A stretch of 42,500 nucleotides of DNA from NCBI RefSeq assembly GCF_003634215.1, contig NZ_RBWX01000007.1, forward strand, positions 1 through 42,500. Direction: 5' to 3'. This DNA is from Sphingosinicella microcystinivorans. Its GTDB lineage: Bacteria > Pseudomonadota > Alphaproteobacteria > Sphingomonadales > Sphingomonadaceae. Below are positions 6,621-15,960 of this stretch, one piece after another. Every line of letters starts with the position of its first letter. The stretch's first letter is position 1. A model generated the notes under the pieces. It saw only the letters and a list, made by a program, of their open reading frames with translations. It ran no database searches and was not told the DNA's origin. The translations under genes and the position numbers were made by a program.

Positions 6621-7762
6621 CAGCCGAGCGCCTCCCTCAGCACCGCGATCAACCGCTCGCAGTCCGTATCGTCGTTGTAGAGGTGCGGTGTGACACGCAG
6701 AGAACGGCCGCGCAGCGAAACAAAAACGTTCTCTGCGGCAAGGCGGTCGAGCAGACCGCCCGGCACGTCGCTCGGAAAACCGAGCGACAGGAAGTGCGGC
6801 GCGCGCGTTGCGGGGTCGGGCGCGAGAAGGCCGATGCCGCGCGCCGCTTCGCCAAGCGCGAGGTTCCTGCTGCCCAGCGTTTCGGCGATGTTCGCGATGC
6901 CCCAGCCGAGCAGCATGTCGATGGCGGCAGCCGCGCCCATCAGCAGCGGCGGGTTCGCCTTTTCGCCCATGTCGAAGCGGCGCGCGCCGGGCTGGAAATC
7001 GTTTCGATAGTCGACAAGCCGCGAGAAATCCTCGCTGCCGCCGCGATTCATCCAGTTGTGCTCGATCGGTGTGCCGCCATGATGTTTCGGCGCGACATAC
7101 AGCATGCCCATGCCGTAGGGCCCCATCGCCCACTTGTAGCACGCGGCGACCATGAAATCGGGCTGCACGCGGTCCACATCGAACGGCAAGGCGCCGATCG
7201 ACTGGGTGAGATCAAGCACAAGCGCGGCCCCTGCCTTTCGGCACGCGGCCCCCACGGTTTCGAGATCGACGAGGCCGCCGTCCGCCCAGTGGCAGTTCGG
7301 CACAGCGACAATCCCCGTGTCCGGGCCGATCGCGGCGAGCACCGCGGGGGTCCAGGCCTCCCCGGCTTCGCGCGTCACCGTCACGATGCGCGCGCCGCAC
7401 GCGATGGCGTGCTCGCGCCAGATGTAGAGGTTCGAGGGAAACTGGTCGGCGAGGACCACGATGTCCTGCCCGCGCCGAAGCGGCAGGTTCCTTGCGGCGA
7501 CGGCAAGGCCGTAGCTGACCGACGGAACGATGGCGAAATCGTCCGGCTTGCCGCCCGCGAGCGCCGCGAAACGGCTGCGTGCCGTCTCCGTGTGCGTGAA
7601 GAAGTCGGCGGGGCGGTATGTCCAGGGCGCGGTTTTCAGCGCCACGCCCTTGCTGGCGGCGGCGCTGACATCGTGCGCGAGCGGAGACATGTAGGCGCAG
7701 TTCAGGTAGGCGACCTCACGCGGAATATCGAACCGGTCGCGCTGGCAGGGGATCATGCTCAT
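6620..7762 (-). CDS. Class V-fold PLP-dependent aminotransferase/desulfurase-like protein
   Basis: About 380 residues of the aspartate aminotransferase fold, class V branch (isopenicillin epimerase, NifS and kynureninase relatives). Visible features are the N-terminal AYLNCAYMSP, VPSVSYGLAVAA, the cofactor Asp in ALVLDLTQSIGALP and the likely Schiff-base lysine in ACYKWAMGPYGMG. The substrate is unknown; no SufS-type active-site cysteine motif is obvious. Start at 7762 is preferred for its GGAA upstream; 7786 and 7756 are alternatives. The stop overlaps the start of the GNAT gene as TGATG, suggesting joint expression. Confidence 0.88.
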   Translation of the reverse strand: MSMIPCQRDRFDIPREVAYLNCAYMSPLAHDVSAAASKGVALKTAPWTYRPADFFTHTETARSRFAALAGGKPDDFAIVPSVSYGLAVAARNLPLRRGQDIVVLADQFPSNLYIWREHAIACGARIVTVTREAGEAWTPAVLAAIGPDTGIVAVPNCHWADGGLVDLETVGAACRKAGAALVLDLTQSIGALPFDVDRVQPDFMVAACYKWAMGPYGMGMLYVAPKHHGGTPIEHNWMNRGGSEDFSRLVDYRNDFQPGARRFDMGEKANPPLLMGAAAAIDMLLGWGIANIAETLGSRNLALGEAARGIGLLAPDPATRAPHFLSLGFPSDVPGGLLDRLAAENVFVSLRGRSLRVTPHLYNDDTDCERLIAVLREALG

Positions 7763-7838
7763 GGTTCCGTTAAGCCAGAAGCCCATTGCGGCTGCAAGGG
7801 ACTGGCCTTTGCCCCCGGCTTGCGGCTAGCGTCGTTTC

Positions 7839-8528
7839 ATGTCCGATATGGAGTCCGCCAACGCTGATGCCGGCCACCGCGCCCGTATGCGCGCCCGCAT
7901 GCTGCAGGGCGGCGGCGATGCGTTTCACGACTACGAGCTTCTCGAATATATGCTCGGTCTTGCCATCCCGCGCCGCGATACCAAGCCGCTCGCAAAGGCC
8001 CTCATCACGCGCTTTCAGTCGTTCGCCGGGGTGATCTCGGCGGAGCCGCGCGATCTGAAGCGCGTCGAAGGCGCGGGGGACGCCGTGATCGCGACGCTCG
8101 GCTTCGTGCGCGCTGCGGCGCTCCGGCTCCAGCGTGCAAACGTCTACGGAAAACCCGTGCTTGCGGGCTGGCAGGCACTGCTTGACTATCTCCATGCCGA
8201 CATGGCGCATCTGGGGCGCGAGCGTTTCCGCGTGCTGTTCCTCGATTCGCGCAACGTGCTCATCGCGGACGAAGCGATGTCGGACGGCACCGTGAACCAG
8301 ACCGCGGTCCACGTGCGCGAAGTGATCCACCGCGCGCTCGATCTCGGCGCCACCGCCCTTATCCTTGTCCACAATCACCCCTCGGGCGACCCGAAACCGA
8401 GCCGGGATGACATCCAGCTCACCAACCACATCCGCGATGCGGCGCGCGTCCTCGGCATCCATCTCCACGATCACATCGTCATTGGCCGCGAAGGCCACGC
8501 CAGCTTCAAGGCCCTTGGGTTGCTCTAA
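7839..8528 (+). CDS. radC: RadC family JAB/MPN-domain protein
   Basis: 229 residues. The N-terminal helical part (RARMLQGGGDAFHDYELLEYMLGLAIPRRD, spaced) is the RadC helix-hairpin-helix-like region. The C-terminal JAMM/MPN+ domain has a zinc site: VHNHPSGDPKPSRDD with His-x-His and the downstream Asp. The historic name 'DNA repair protein RadC' is not supported by solid biochemical evidence for the family. It is divergent from the aminotransferase gene and lies 58 bases before purB. It lacks the usual mobile-element neighbours of short radC copies, so it is probably the chromosomal copy. Confidence 0.93.
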   Translation: MSDMESANADAGHRARMRARMLQGGGDAFHDYELLEYMLGLAIPRRDTKPLAKALITRFQSFAGVISAEPRDLKRVEGAGDAVIATLGFVRAAALRLQRANVYGKPVLAGWQALLDYLHADMAHLGRERFRVLFLDSRNVLIADEAMSDGTVNQTAVHVREVIHRALDLGATALILVHNHPSGDPKPSRDDIQLTNHIRDAARVLGIHLHDHIVIGREGHASFKALGLL

Positions 8529-8586
8529 GGCTGGAAACGCCGGCGCCCCTCTGCTACCCGCGCGGCCCAGAACAGGAGCCCCGCGC

Positions 8587-9888
8587 ATGATTCCACGCTA
8601 TAGCCGCCCCGAGATGACGACGATCTGGGAGCCGGAAACCCGTTTCCAGATCTGGTTCGAAATCGAGGCGCACGCCATGGATGCGCTCGCCGACCTCGGC
8701 GTGGTGCCGAAGGATGCGGCGAAAGCCGTGTGGGAGCGTGGCGGCTTCGATGTGGCGCGTATCGACGAGATCGAGCGCGAGGTGAAGCATGACGTGATCG
8801 CCTTCCTTACCAGCCTTGCCGAACATGTCGGCGAGGAGGCGCGCTTCGTCCACCAGGGCATGACGAGTTCGGACGTGCTCGATACCTGTTTCAACGTGCA
8901 GCTCGTGCGCGCGGCGGACCTCCTCATCGCTGATCTCGATGCGCTGCTCGTCGCGATCAAGCGCCGCGCGCTTGAACACAAGATGACCCCGACGATGGGC
9001 CGCAGCCACGGCATCCATGCCGAGCCGACCACCTTCGGCCTCAAGCTCGCGCAGGCCTATGCCGAGTTCGAACGCTGCCGCGCGCGCATGGTCGCAGCGC
9101 GCGAGGAAGTCGCCACCTGCGCGATTTCGGGTGCGGTCGGCACATTCGCGAACATCGATCCGCGCGTCGAAGAGCATGTCGCGAAGGCGATGGGGCTGAC
9201 GGCGGAGCCGGTCTCCACGCAGGTGATCCCGCGCGACCGTCACGCCATGTATTTCGCGACGCTCGGCGTCATCGCTTCGTCGGTCGAGCGTCTCGCGGTC
9301 GAGATTCGCCACCTGCAGCGTACCGAGGTGCTGGAGGCCGAGGAGTATTTCTCTCCGGGCCAGAAGGGCTCGTCTGCGATGCCGCACAAGCGCAATCCGG
9401 TGCTCACCGAGAACCTCACCGGCCTCGCTCGTCTGGTGCGCGGCTATTCGATCCCGGCGATGGAAAACGTCGCGCTCTGGCACGAACGCGACATCTCGCA
9501 CTCGTCGGTCGAACGCATGATCGGGCCGGACGCGACGGTCACGCTCGATTTCGCACTCGTCCGCCTCACCGGCGTTATCGACAAGCTCCTTATCTACCCC
9601 GAGCGGATGCAGAAGAATCTCGACAAGATGGGCGGGCTCATCCACTCGCAGCGCGTGCTGCTGGCGCTCACGCAGGCGGGCGTCAGCCGCGAGGATTCGT
9701 ATCGGCTCGTACAGCGCAACGCGATGAAGGTGTGGGATTCGGACGGGCAGCTCCAGCTCCTCGACCTCCTCAAGGCCGACCCGGACGTGACCGCGCGTCT
9801 TTCGAACGCGGAACTCGAAAACCTGTTCGACCTCGGCTACCACTTCAAGCACGTCGATACGATCTTCCGGCGCGTTTTTGGCGAATAA
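8587..9888 (+). CDS. purB: Adenylosuccinate lyase
   Basis: 433-residue enzyme of the fumarase/aspartase superfamily acting twice in purine synthesis: SAICAR to AICAR, and adenylosuccinate to AMP, each releasing fumarate. The superfamily signature GSSAMPHKRNP, carrying the catalytic serine loop, is present near residue 260, with HQGMTSSDVLDT and GRSHGIHAEPTTFG supplying other active-site segments. Length is normal. The start at 8587 gives MIPRYSRPEM, the usual N-terminus in this clade. Confidence 0.97.
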   Translation: MIPRYSRPEMTTIWEPETRFQIWFEIEAHAMDALADLGVVPKDAAKAVWERGGFDVARIDEIEREVKHDVIAFLTSLAEHVGEEARFVHQGMTSSDVLDTCFNVQLVRAADLLIADLDALLVAIKRRALEHKMTPTMGRSHGIHAEPTTFGLKLAQAYAEFERCRARMVAAREEVATCAISGAVGTFANIDPRVEEHVAKAMGLTAEPVSTQVIPRDRHAMYFATLGVIASSVERLAVEIRHLQRTEVLEAEEYFSPGQKGSSAMPHKRNPVLTENLTGLARLVRGYSIPAMENVALWHERDISHSSVERMIGPDATVTLDFALVRLTGVIDKLLIYPERMQKNLDKMGGLIHSQRVLLALTQAGVSREDSYRLVQRNAMKVWDSDGQLQLLDLLKADPDVTARLSNAELENLFDLGYHFKHVDTIFRRVFGE

Positions 9889-9931
9889 CCTATTGTAAAA
9901 TAGGATTTGTTGTGCCGACCGAAGCGTCGGC
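9889..9931. other. Two short hairpins between the convergent purB and AraC-type genes
   Basis: CCTATT-GTAA-AATAGG (9889-9904) starts right after the purB stop, and GCCGAC-N6-GTCGGC lies at 9914-9931. They may end transcripts arriving from either side. Neither has a long T-run, so the call is weak. Confidence 0.35.
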
Positions 9932-9967
9932 GGCGCGCGGGCTTCTACTTCGTCTACATGTCGCTTT

Positions 9968-10804
9968 TCAGAAGCGGTGCTGCTTGCGTTCCTGCCGAAG
10001 CTGTATCCCGGCGTCGAGTAGGGGGGTCGGCGTGCGTTCGAACTCGGCAGGCGTCATGCCGATGAAGTGCTTGAACTCGCGCGTCCGGTGCGACTGGTCG
10101 AAGTAGCGCAGCGCGGCAAGATAGTCGTCGTCGGGATCACCGAGCCCGCGCATCGCTGCGGCCATGTCAAGGAAGCGGCTGCGCCGCATCACGGTTTTGG
10201 GCGTATGCCCGAAATGCGCGATCGACAGACGCTCGAGCTGGCGCGACGAGATGCCGAGCTGGTCGGCCAGGTCTTCAACGCGTGTCGCGCTATTGAGCCG
10301 CGCCACGCTTTCGAGGTGCTGCATGGCGGTGTTCACGCGCTTCGGCGATTTCAGCTGGGCGCTGATCGCAGCCTCGCAGATCGAGACGATCGCCTCGTCA
10401 TCGGTCAGCTTGGCGACCTCCGCGAACTGCGTCTCGGCCTCGTCGCCCCACACGTCGGAGAGCCGGACCATGCGGTCCGCGAAGTCGGAAGCGGGGCGGT
10501 CCGAAAGCGCGCGCCAGCCGGAGGGGCGGAGAGCGACGCCGACAATGAAGAACGGTCCGCGTACGCGCACTTTGAAAGGCCGTGCGTTGGCGCCGAAGAA
10601 AAGGACGTCGCCCGGACGCTCCCAACGCCCCGGCGCGACCTCCGCGGCCCAGTCGCCGGTGATGAGGATGCGGACGAACGCGGTCTCGGCCAGCAGCCGG
10701 TCCACCATGACGAAATCTTCGGGGAGTGGTGCCCGGAATACATAGTGGCGCGCGACAAAGGGCGCGAGGTGGGGTGAGGGGGCATAGTTGCGCGACTGCA
10801 GCAT
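9968..10804 (-). CDS. AraC family transcriptional regulator
   Basis: 278 residues. The N-terminal two thirds is an AraC-type sensing region of unclear class, with DVLFFGANARPFKVRVRGPF (spaced) as a cupin-like part. The C-terminal domain has two helix-turn-helix motifs: VEDLADQLGISSRQLERL and the diagnostic YFDQSHRTREFKHFIGMTPAEF. It lies downstream of the 2OG-Fe(II) oxygenase gene on the same strand, and a 7-bp dyad precedes its start, so it may act locally. No effector can be named. Confidence 0.92.
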   Translation of the reverse strand: MLQSRNYAPSPHLAPFVARHYVFRAPLPEDFVMVDRLLAETAFVRILITGDWAAEVAPGRWERPGDVLFFGANARPFKVRVRGPFFIVGVALRPSGWRALSDRPASDFADRMVRLSDVWGDEAETQFAEVAKLTDDEAIVSICEAAISAQLKSPKRVNTAMQHLESVARLNSATRVEDLADQLGISSRQLERLSIAHFGHTPKTVMRRSRFLDMAAAMRGLGDPDDDYLAALRYFDQSHRTREFKHFIGMTPAEFERTPTPLLDAGIQLRQERKQHRF

Positions 10805-10823
10805 GAACGGCTCTTCCGGCTCA

Positions 10824-10854
10824 ATTCGTATACGCGCGGCAACTAATTACGAAT
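10824..10854. promoter_or_regulatory. Dyad ATTCGTA-N17-TACGAAT before the AraC-type gene
   Basis: Perfect 7-bp arms at 10824-10830 and 10848-10854 in the 75-base gap upstream of the AraC-type gene. The position suits an operator for autoregulation; this is inferred from symmetry only. Confidence 0.35.
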
Positions 10855-10879
10855 GCGTATTGTTCCGCCCCCGCAAGAT

Positions 10880-11812
10880 TCAGAGGAGTCGAATCTCTCG
10901 AAGCCGTTGCAGCAGATAAGCGTTGGCGGTGATGCCTTCGGGGTAGCGATCCGGGTTCGCTGCGGTCACGCAGCCGGGCAGCGTCTCGATTTGGTAGTCC
11001 GGCGCGAAATGGAGGAAGAACGGCATCGAATAGCGCGCGCGAGACGCCGCGGGCCCCACCGGGTTCGCCACGCGGTGTGTCGTCGAGGGCAGCACATGAT
11101 TGGTCAGTCGTTGCAGCATGTCGCCGATATTCACGACAAGCGCGCCTTCGGGCGGGTTCACCGGCATCCAGGAGCCGTCGCGGTTCAGCAGTTCGAGCCC
11201 CGCTTCCTCGGCGCCGAGCAGCAGCGTGATGACGTTGATGTCCTCGTGCGCGGCGGAGCGGATACCGTTCGGCGCCGTGGGCTGCGGCGGGTAATGCAGG
11301 AAGCGCAGGACGCTGTTGCCGTCGCGCGTTGGACCGGAAAAAAACGCGTCCGGCAAATTGAGCCCGATAGCGATGGCTTCGAGCAGGCGGGCGCCCGCCG
11401 TCTCGAACGCCGTGAACATGCCAAGCGCCGCTTCGCGGAAGCCCGGAACCTCGGGCCACACGTTCAGCGGCATATCGGCGGCATAACGGTGCCCGGGCGG
11501 GAGTTCGCGCCCGACATGCCAGAATTCCTTCTGGTCGACCTCTGCGGCATCCTTGGCCGCCTCGACACCGAACGGCGTATAGCCGCGCGCACCGCCGGTG
11601 CCGGGGAGGTGCCATTGCCGCTTCACGGCATCGGGCAGAGCGAACAGGCGCCGCGCCGCGGCGTCCGCCGCGTTTATGGTTGCTGCCGGTATGCCGTGAT
11701 CGGTCACCACGCCGAAGCCGTACATCCTGAAGTCGTGCATCAGCTGCTGCGAAAAATCAGCCGGGCGGCCCGCTATCGAAACGGGGCTCAAACTCTCGGC
11801 GGTTACGGTCAT
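10880..11812 (-). CDS. Isopenicillin N synthase-like 2-oxoglutarate/Fe(II) dioxygenase
   Basis: 310 residues with the N-terminal non-haem dioxygenase domain (FRMYGFGVVTDHGIP) and the C-terminal jelly roll. The iron triad is visible: His and Asp in AAHEDINVITLLL and the distal His in STTHRVANP. Arg and Ser in ARYSMPFFLHF are the RxS pair that binds 2-oxoglutarate. The specific substrate cannot be inferred; general family members oxidise small metabolites and need not make antibiotics. It is followed by the AraC-type regulator on the same strand. Confidence 0.92.
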   Translation of the reverse strand: MTVTAESLSPVSIAGRPADFSQQLMHDFRMYGFGVVTDHGIPAATINAADAAARRLFALPDAVKRQWHLPGTGGARGYTPFGVEAAKDAAEVDQKEFWHVGRELPPGHRYAADMPLNVWPEVPGFREAALGMFTAFETAGARLLEAIAIGLNLPDAFFSGPTRDGNSVLRFLHYPPQPTAPNGIRSAAHEDINVITLLLGAEEAGLELLNRDGSWMPVNPPEGALVVNIGDMLQRLTNHVLPSTTHRVANPVGPAASRARYSMPFFLHFAPDYQIETLPGCVTAANPDRYPEGITANAYLLQRLREIRLL

Positions 11813-11946
11813 CTCGCAGGCTCGCAGGCAATTTTCACGCGGGAAATCCTAGCGCGGCGGGAACCGCTTGTCGCCTGCGGTGTTGTGTCATCTGACTCGC
11901 GTGATTTCTGCCCCCAACGCGCGCGGGTCACCCTGCCCGAAGGAGT

Positions 11947-11978
11947 GGGCCGCGTCGGCTTTTGAGCTGGCGCGGCCC
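11947..11978. other. 8-bp hairpin in the oxygenase/M20 divergent gap
   Basis: GGGCCGCG (11947-11954) and CGCGGCCC (11971-11978) pair around a 16-nt loop in the 247-base gap between the divergent oxygenase and M20 peptidase genes. No other signal is recognised there. Confidence 0.4.
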
Positions 11979-12059
11979 TTTCCATGTGACGCGCGGGCCT
12001 TTCAAAAGGACTTCCGCCAAAAGGTTCGCTAGGGTCCCCCTTCGAACAGGGAGAAGCCG

Positions 12060-13370
12060 ATGCGCCGTTTCGTTGCCGCCGCTATTTTCATGACCCTCTC
12101 CGGGCCTGCCGCCGCCGATGCCCTGACCGATGCGGTCGCGGCGGACACGCCGTATCTGGTGGCGCTTTACACGCATCTGCACGCCAATCCCGAGGTTTCG
12201 TTTCAGGAGGTCGAAACCTCCGCGCGCATGGCAGCGGAGCTGAAGAAGGCCGGGTTCGTCGTCACGACCGGCGTTGGCAAGACCGGCGTCGTCGCGGTTC
12301 TGAAGAACGGCGACGGGCCGGTGGTGATGCTGCGTGCGGATATGGACGGCCTGCCCGTGACCGAGGAAACCGGGCTGCCCTACGCCAGCAAGAAGACCAT
12401 TCAGGTTCCAGGCGTCGGCACCTCCGGGGTGATGCATGCCTGCGGGCACGACATCCACATGGCGAGCATGGTCGGCGCTGCGCGGCGGCTGGCGGCGACG
12501 AAGGGCGAATGGTCGGGCACGCTTGTCGTTATCATGCAGCCCGCCGAAGAACGCGGCGGCGGCGCCCGCGACATGCTCGCGGATGGTCTCTACGCCCGCT
12601 TCCCGAAGCCCGCGCACGTCATCGGCCTGCATGACAGCGCGACGCTGCCTGCCGGAACGCTCGGTATTTCAGACGGCTACGTGATGGCGAACGTCGATTC
12701 GGTCGATATCGACGTGAAGGGCAAGGGCGGCCACGGTGCCTATCCGCACACGACGAAGGATCCGATCGTGCTCGCAAGCCGGATCGTCGGCGCGCTGCAG
12801 ACGCTGATCAGCCGTGAGCTCGATCCGCAGACACCCGCCGTGGTGACGGTCGGCGCCTTCAATGCCGGCACGAAGCACAACATCATTTCCGACGGCGCGC
12901 ACCTGCAGCTCACCGTGCGAAGCTATTCGGATGAAACGCGGCAGTTTCTGATCGACGGCATCAAGCGCATCGTGCGCGGTGAGGCGATCGCTGCTGGAAT
13001 GCCGGAAGAGTTGATGCCTGTCGTCAATGTGGCCGACGAGTTCACCCCTGCCACGTACAACACGCCGATTCAGACCGGTGTGCTGAAGGAAGCCTTTGTC
13101 GCGCGCTTCGGTGCGGACAAGGTGAAGCCCTATAAACCCGAGATGGGCGGTGAGGATTTCAGCCGCTTCTACCGCGAGGACAAGAGCATCGAAAGCACGC
13201 TGTTTCGCGTCGGTGCGGTCAAGCAGTCGACATATGATGCAGCGGGCGGTGATCCGACGAAGCTGCCGTCGCTCCACTCTTCGAAGTTCGCACCCGATCC
13301 CGAACCCACGATCCGCACCGGCGTAGAGGCAATGGTGACGGCGGCGCGGGCCGTGCTTGGAAAGCGCTAG
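12060..13370 (+). CDS. Exported M20 family amidohydrolase/peptidase
   Basis: 436 residues with an N-terminal signal peptide ([21 protein letters not shown], likely cleaved after AAA/ADA), pointing to the periplasm. It is an M20D-type dinuclear metal amidohydrolase: [17 protein letters not shown], the metal-binding [13 protein letters not shown] and [13 protein letters not shown] with the catalytic/ligand glutamates, a dimerisation insert starting at [10 protein letters not shown], and MGGEDFS near the end. Relatives hydrolyse N-acyl amino acids or hippurate-like substrates; this one's substrate is unknown. The stop overlaps the end of gpmA by 4 bases, tail to tail. Confidence 0.94.
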   Translation: MRRFVAAAIFMTLSGPAAADALTDAVAADTPYLVALYTHLHANPEVSFQEVETSARMAAELKKAGFVVTTGVGKTGVVAVLKNGDGPVVMLRADMDGLPVTEETGLPYASKKTIQVPGVGTSGVMHACGHDIHMASMVGAARRLAATKGEWSGTLVVIMQPAEERGGGARDMLADGLYARFPKPAHVIGLHDSATLPAGTLGISDGYVMANVDSVDIDVKGKGGHGAYPHTTKDPIVLASRIVGALQTLISRELDPQTPAVVTVGAFNAGTKHNIISDGAHLQLTVRSYSDETRQFLIDGIKRIVRGEAIAAGMPEELMPVVNVADEFTPATYNTPIQTGVLKEAFVARFGADKVKPYKPEMGGEDFSRFYREDKSIESTLFRVGAVKQSTYDAAGGDPTKLPSLHSSKFAPDPEPTIRTGVEAMVTAARAVLGKR

Positions 13371-14056
13371 GCGCGATCTTTCAGGTAATAGCGCTCGATT
13401 TCCTTGAGGTCGGTGTCCAGTTCGTAGACGAGTGGCTGGCCGGTCGGGATTTCGAGCGTGGGGATTTCATCGTCCGAGATGCCGGAAAGGTGCTTGACGA
13501 GCGCGCGCAGGCTGTTGCCGTGCGCAGAGATCACCACGCGCTCGCCCGCCTTCAGGCGCGGTGCGATGGCGGCGTCCCAATAGGGAAGCACGCGGGCAAT
13601 CGTGTCTTTCAGGCTTTCCGTGCGCGGCACGGCAATCCCCGCGTAACGGCGATCCTTCGAAACATCGAACGCGCTGTCGGCTTCCAGTTCGGGCGGAGGA
13701 ATGTCGAAGCTGCGGCGCCAGATGTGAACCTGCTCGGCGCCCACCTTGTCGATCATCTCCTGCTTGTTGAGCCCGGTGAGGCCGCCGTAGTGACGCTCGT
13801 TGAGGCGCCAATCCTTGGTGACGGGCAGCCAGAGGCGGCCCATCTCCTCAAGGACGAGATTGAGCGTCTTGATCGCGCGCGTCTGCAGGCTGGTGAAGCA
13901 CGTGTCGAAATCGAAGCCGGCACCGGCGAGAAGCTGCCCGGCGGCGCGGGCCTCGGCGGCACCCTGTTCGGTGACGTCGACATCCCACCAGCCGGTGAAG
14001 CGGTTTTCAAGATTCCAGGCCGACTGGCCGTGGCGCAGAAGTACGAGACGGGGCAT
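13367..14056 (-). CDS. gpmA: 2,3-bisphosphoglycerate-dependent phosphoglycerate mutase
   Basis: 229-residue glycolytic enzyme interconverting 3- and 2-phosphoglycerate. The phosphohistidine motif [10 protein letters not shown] is at the N-terminus, followed by [15 protein letters not shown], the [12 protein letters not shown] segment and the second histidine in [16 protein letters not shown]. All are diagnostic of the cofactor-dependent enzyme rather than of broad phosphatases. AGGAT lies upstream of the ATG. It is convergent with the M20 gene, sharing 4 bases, and is followed on its own strand by no close gene. Confidence 0.97.
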   Translation of the reverse strand: MPRLVLLRHGQSAWNLENRFTGWWDVDVTEQGAAEARAAGQLLAGAGFDFDTCFTSLQTRAIKTLNLVLEEMGRLWLPVTKDWRLNERHYGGLTGLNKQEMIDKVGAEQVHIWRRSFDIPPPELEADSAFDVSKDRRYAGIAVPRTESLKDTIARVLPYWDAAIAPRLKAGERVVISAHGNSLRALVKHLSGISDDEIPTLEIPTGQPLVYELDTDLKEIERYYLKDRA

Positions 14057-14076
14057 TGTTCAGATCCTGATGATGG

Positions 14077-15213
14077 TCAGCGGATTTGGGGAAGCACTTC
14101 GAGCGCGGCGGCAAGGCAATCGCGCCCCAGCGCCTTCGAACGTGCGGGCGACCAGCCATAGGCTGCGTCCGGTGCAACGTTCGCGTCCTTGAAGGGCATT
14201 TCGAGCGTCATCGACAGGCAGCCGAAACGCTCCGCAAGCGCGTTGGTCGCGACGGTGAGGTTGGCCTTGCCGGGCGCCGGAATCTCGTAACCGTCGACGG
14301 TCTGGAAATCGGGAGAGATGCGATCAAGAATGGCGATGAACGCCGCCAGCCGGTCGGTCATCGCCTGCGTGATCGAGGGGATGCCCTCGAAGCCCGCGAT
14401 GAAGTTGTTGGGGATGGCCTCGTCGCCGTGCACGTCGAGCACGAAGTCAGGCTTGTCGCGGTCCATCCGCGCGAGCACCGAGAAGACTTCAGGGCTGCGG
14501 TCAAGAGACGGCGATGCCCATTCGCGGTTGAGGTTCACGCCGACTGCATTCGTCCGCAGGTGGCCTCTGCGGGAGCCGTCCGGATTCATGTTGGGAACGA
14601 TACGCAGCGTGGCCTTCGCGCGGAGCGCGCGCGCCACCGGGTCTGCCGGGTCGATCAGGCGTTCGAGTGCACCTTCCATCCACCATTCAGCCATCGTTTC
14701 GCCGGGGTGCTGGCGGGCTATAAACCACAGGTTCACCGGGCCATCACCGATCGTCAGCAGGTCCATGTCCTGCCCGTCGAGTGTTTTGCCGATCACCTCG
14801 CTCGTCACGCCCGGCGCACTGCCGATGCGCGCGACCAGATCGTTGTGCCGTTCCATGCTGTAGGGCGCGAAATAGGCGATCCAGACGCTGTCTTCCTCAA
14901 GCGTCAGCCGGATGGTGAGTGCGCCGCCGTCAGCAGCCTTGTCATAAGCGGTATCGGCACGGCGCCAGTCGTTGCGGTCGTAGGAGACGACCGCGCGATA
15001 ATCCGGCCAACCCCCTGGGTAAGCGGAGGCTTCAAGGCCGACCAGACGAATGATGCAGGGTTTGCCCCGCACACCCGAGAGGCGAAAATAGAACCACTGC
15101 GCGAATTCCGACATGTGGTCGCGCGGAATGGTGAGCACGATGTCGTCCGCGCGCTCGGCACGCGTGACGGCGATATTGCCGCCGTCGAAGGCGGCGGAAA
15201 CGGTGATGGCCAT
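14077..15213 (-). CDS. M14-type cytosolic zinc carboxypeptidase
   Basis: 378 residues with no signal peptide. An N-terminal beta-sandwich domain (about residues 1-130) precedes the M14 catalytic domain, the architecture of CCP/AGBL-like cytosolic carboxypeptidases. Zinc ligands are His and Glu in ARQHPGETMAEWW and His in DVHGDEAIPNNF; NLNREW matches the substrate-binding Asn-Arg, and Glu in TLEMPFKD is the likely general base. Bacterial substrates are not known. AGGAG precedes the start. The gene lies 20 bases upstream of gpmA on the same strand. Confidence 0.93.
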   Translation of the reverse strand: MAITVSAAFDGGNIAVTRAERADDIVLTIPRDHMSEFAQWFYFRLSGVRGKPCIIRLVGLEASAYPGGWPDYRAVVSYDRNDWRRADTAYDKAADGGALTIRLTLEEDSVWIAYFAPYSMERHNDLVARIGSAPGVTSEVIGKTLDGQDMDLLTIGDGPVNLWFIARQHPGETMAEWWMEGALERLIDPADPVARALRAKATLRIVPNMNPDGSRRGHLRTNAVGVNLNREWASPSLDRSPEVFSVLARMDRDKPDFVLDVHGDEAIPNNFIAGFEGIPSITQAMTDRLAAFIAILDRISPDFQTVDGYEIPAPGKANLTVATNALAERFGCLSMTLEMPFKDANVAPDAAYGWSPARSKALGRDCLAAALEVLPQIR

Positions 15214-15234
15214 GAAACTCCTGTTGGGCAGAGC

Positions 15235-15828
15235 TTACTGGGATTTATACGTCACCGTTTGGCCCGACGTGCCGGGAAAGTCACGCAAAAGTGCATCGGC
15301 GAGCGCAGGCACCGCCGCTGCGAGCGGTCCGTAGCGCGTCGTGCTGCCGGCTTCCGCAACGGCGCGACCTTCCCAAAGCACGCTCTTGTCCGACGCGCGC
15401 TCGATCTTGAGCGCGAGCATGTTGATCGCCGTTTCCTTGGTCTTCTTCTCGCCAATGCCGAAGCTGGTGCCAAGACCGACGCCAACGTTCTTGCCGAACG
15501 TGCCGCCACCGATGCCGATCGTGATCGGAGAGCCGCCGCCGACGCCTTCGCGCGTGGACTGCCCATAGGCGAGGACACCGATATACTCCGCGCCTTCACG
15601 CGCTGGCGCGACGGTGAAGCCGTGCTCCGCGAGCTCGGCGCCGACCGCGGACGCATAGTTCTGAAATTCGAGCGTACCCGTCGCGGCCTTGTCGAGTGGT
15701 TCCAGGTAAACGCTGCCGCGCAGCCCGGGCTGCGCCATGTGGAAGCGTGTGACATCGGCCTCGAAGCGATTGGTGGCGCAGGCGGCGAGAAGTGCAAGCG
15801 CTGTCAGCGCAAGGGCCTGTTTCTGCAT
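15235..15828 (-). CDS. DUF4136-like outer-membrane lipoprotein
   Basis: 197 residues starting at ATG 15828 behind AGGGGAA. The N-terminus is a lipoprotein signal peptide, with lipobox LLAAC giving a cysteine at about residue 17. The mature part has the DUF4136 pattern: FEADVTRFH at the start, a middle glycine-rich hydrophobic stretch (GVGGGSPITIGIGGGTFG), and an end with ADALLRDFPGTSG. No enzymatic residues are evident. It lies 21 bases upstream of the M14 gene on the same strand and is divergent from galE. Confidence 0.88.
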   Translation of the reverse strand: MQKQALALTALALLAACATNRFEADVTRFHMAQPGLRGSVYLEPLDKAATGTLEFQNYASAVGAELAEHGFTVAPAREGAEYIGVLAYGQSTREGVGGGSPITIGIGGGTFGKNVGVGLGTSFGIGEKKTKETAINMLALKIERASDKSVLWEGRAVAEAGSTTRYGPLAAAVPALADALLRDFPGTSGQTVTYKSQ

Positions 15829-15960
15829 GGCGGTTCCCCTGAAACGATTGTGCAATCCTATCGCATCATCCTGCGGCTTCACAGCTTTCTTATGCCTGAA
15901 CGGCTTGCCGGGCCGCCGCTGTCCGCCTATCCGGCGAGGGCGCGAAATAGGAGTGACGGA

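Noticed and set aside
11809-11985. 58-codon reverse frame whose stop overlaps the oxygenase start as ATGA
   Set aside because: The overlap is attractive, but the product is Arg-rich and low in structure, with no ribosome site; it spans only ordinary intergenic sequence.
14086-15960. Very long forward open frame running into galE
   Set aside because: It lies antisense to the clear M14 and DUF4136 genes; high GC makes stop codons rare. galE itself starts at 15961.
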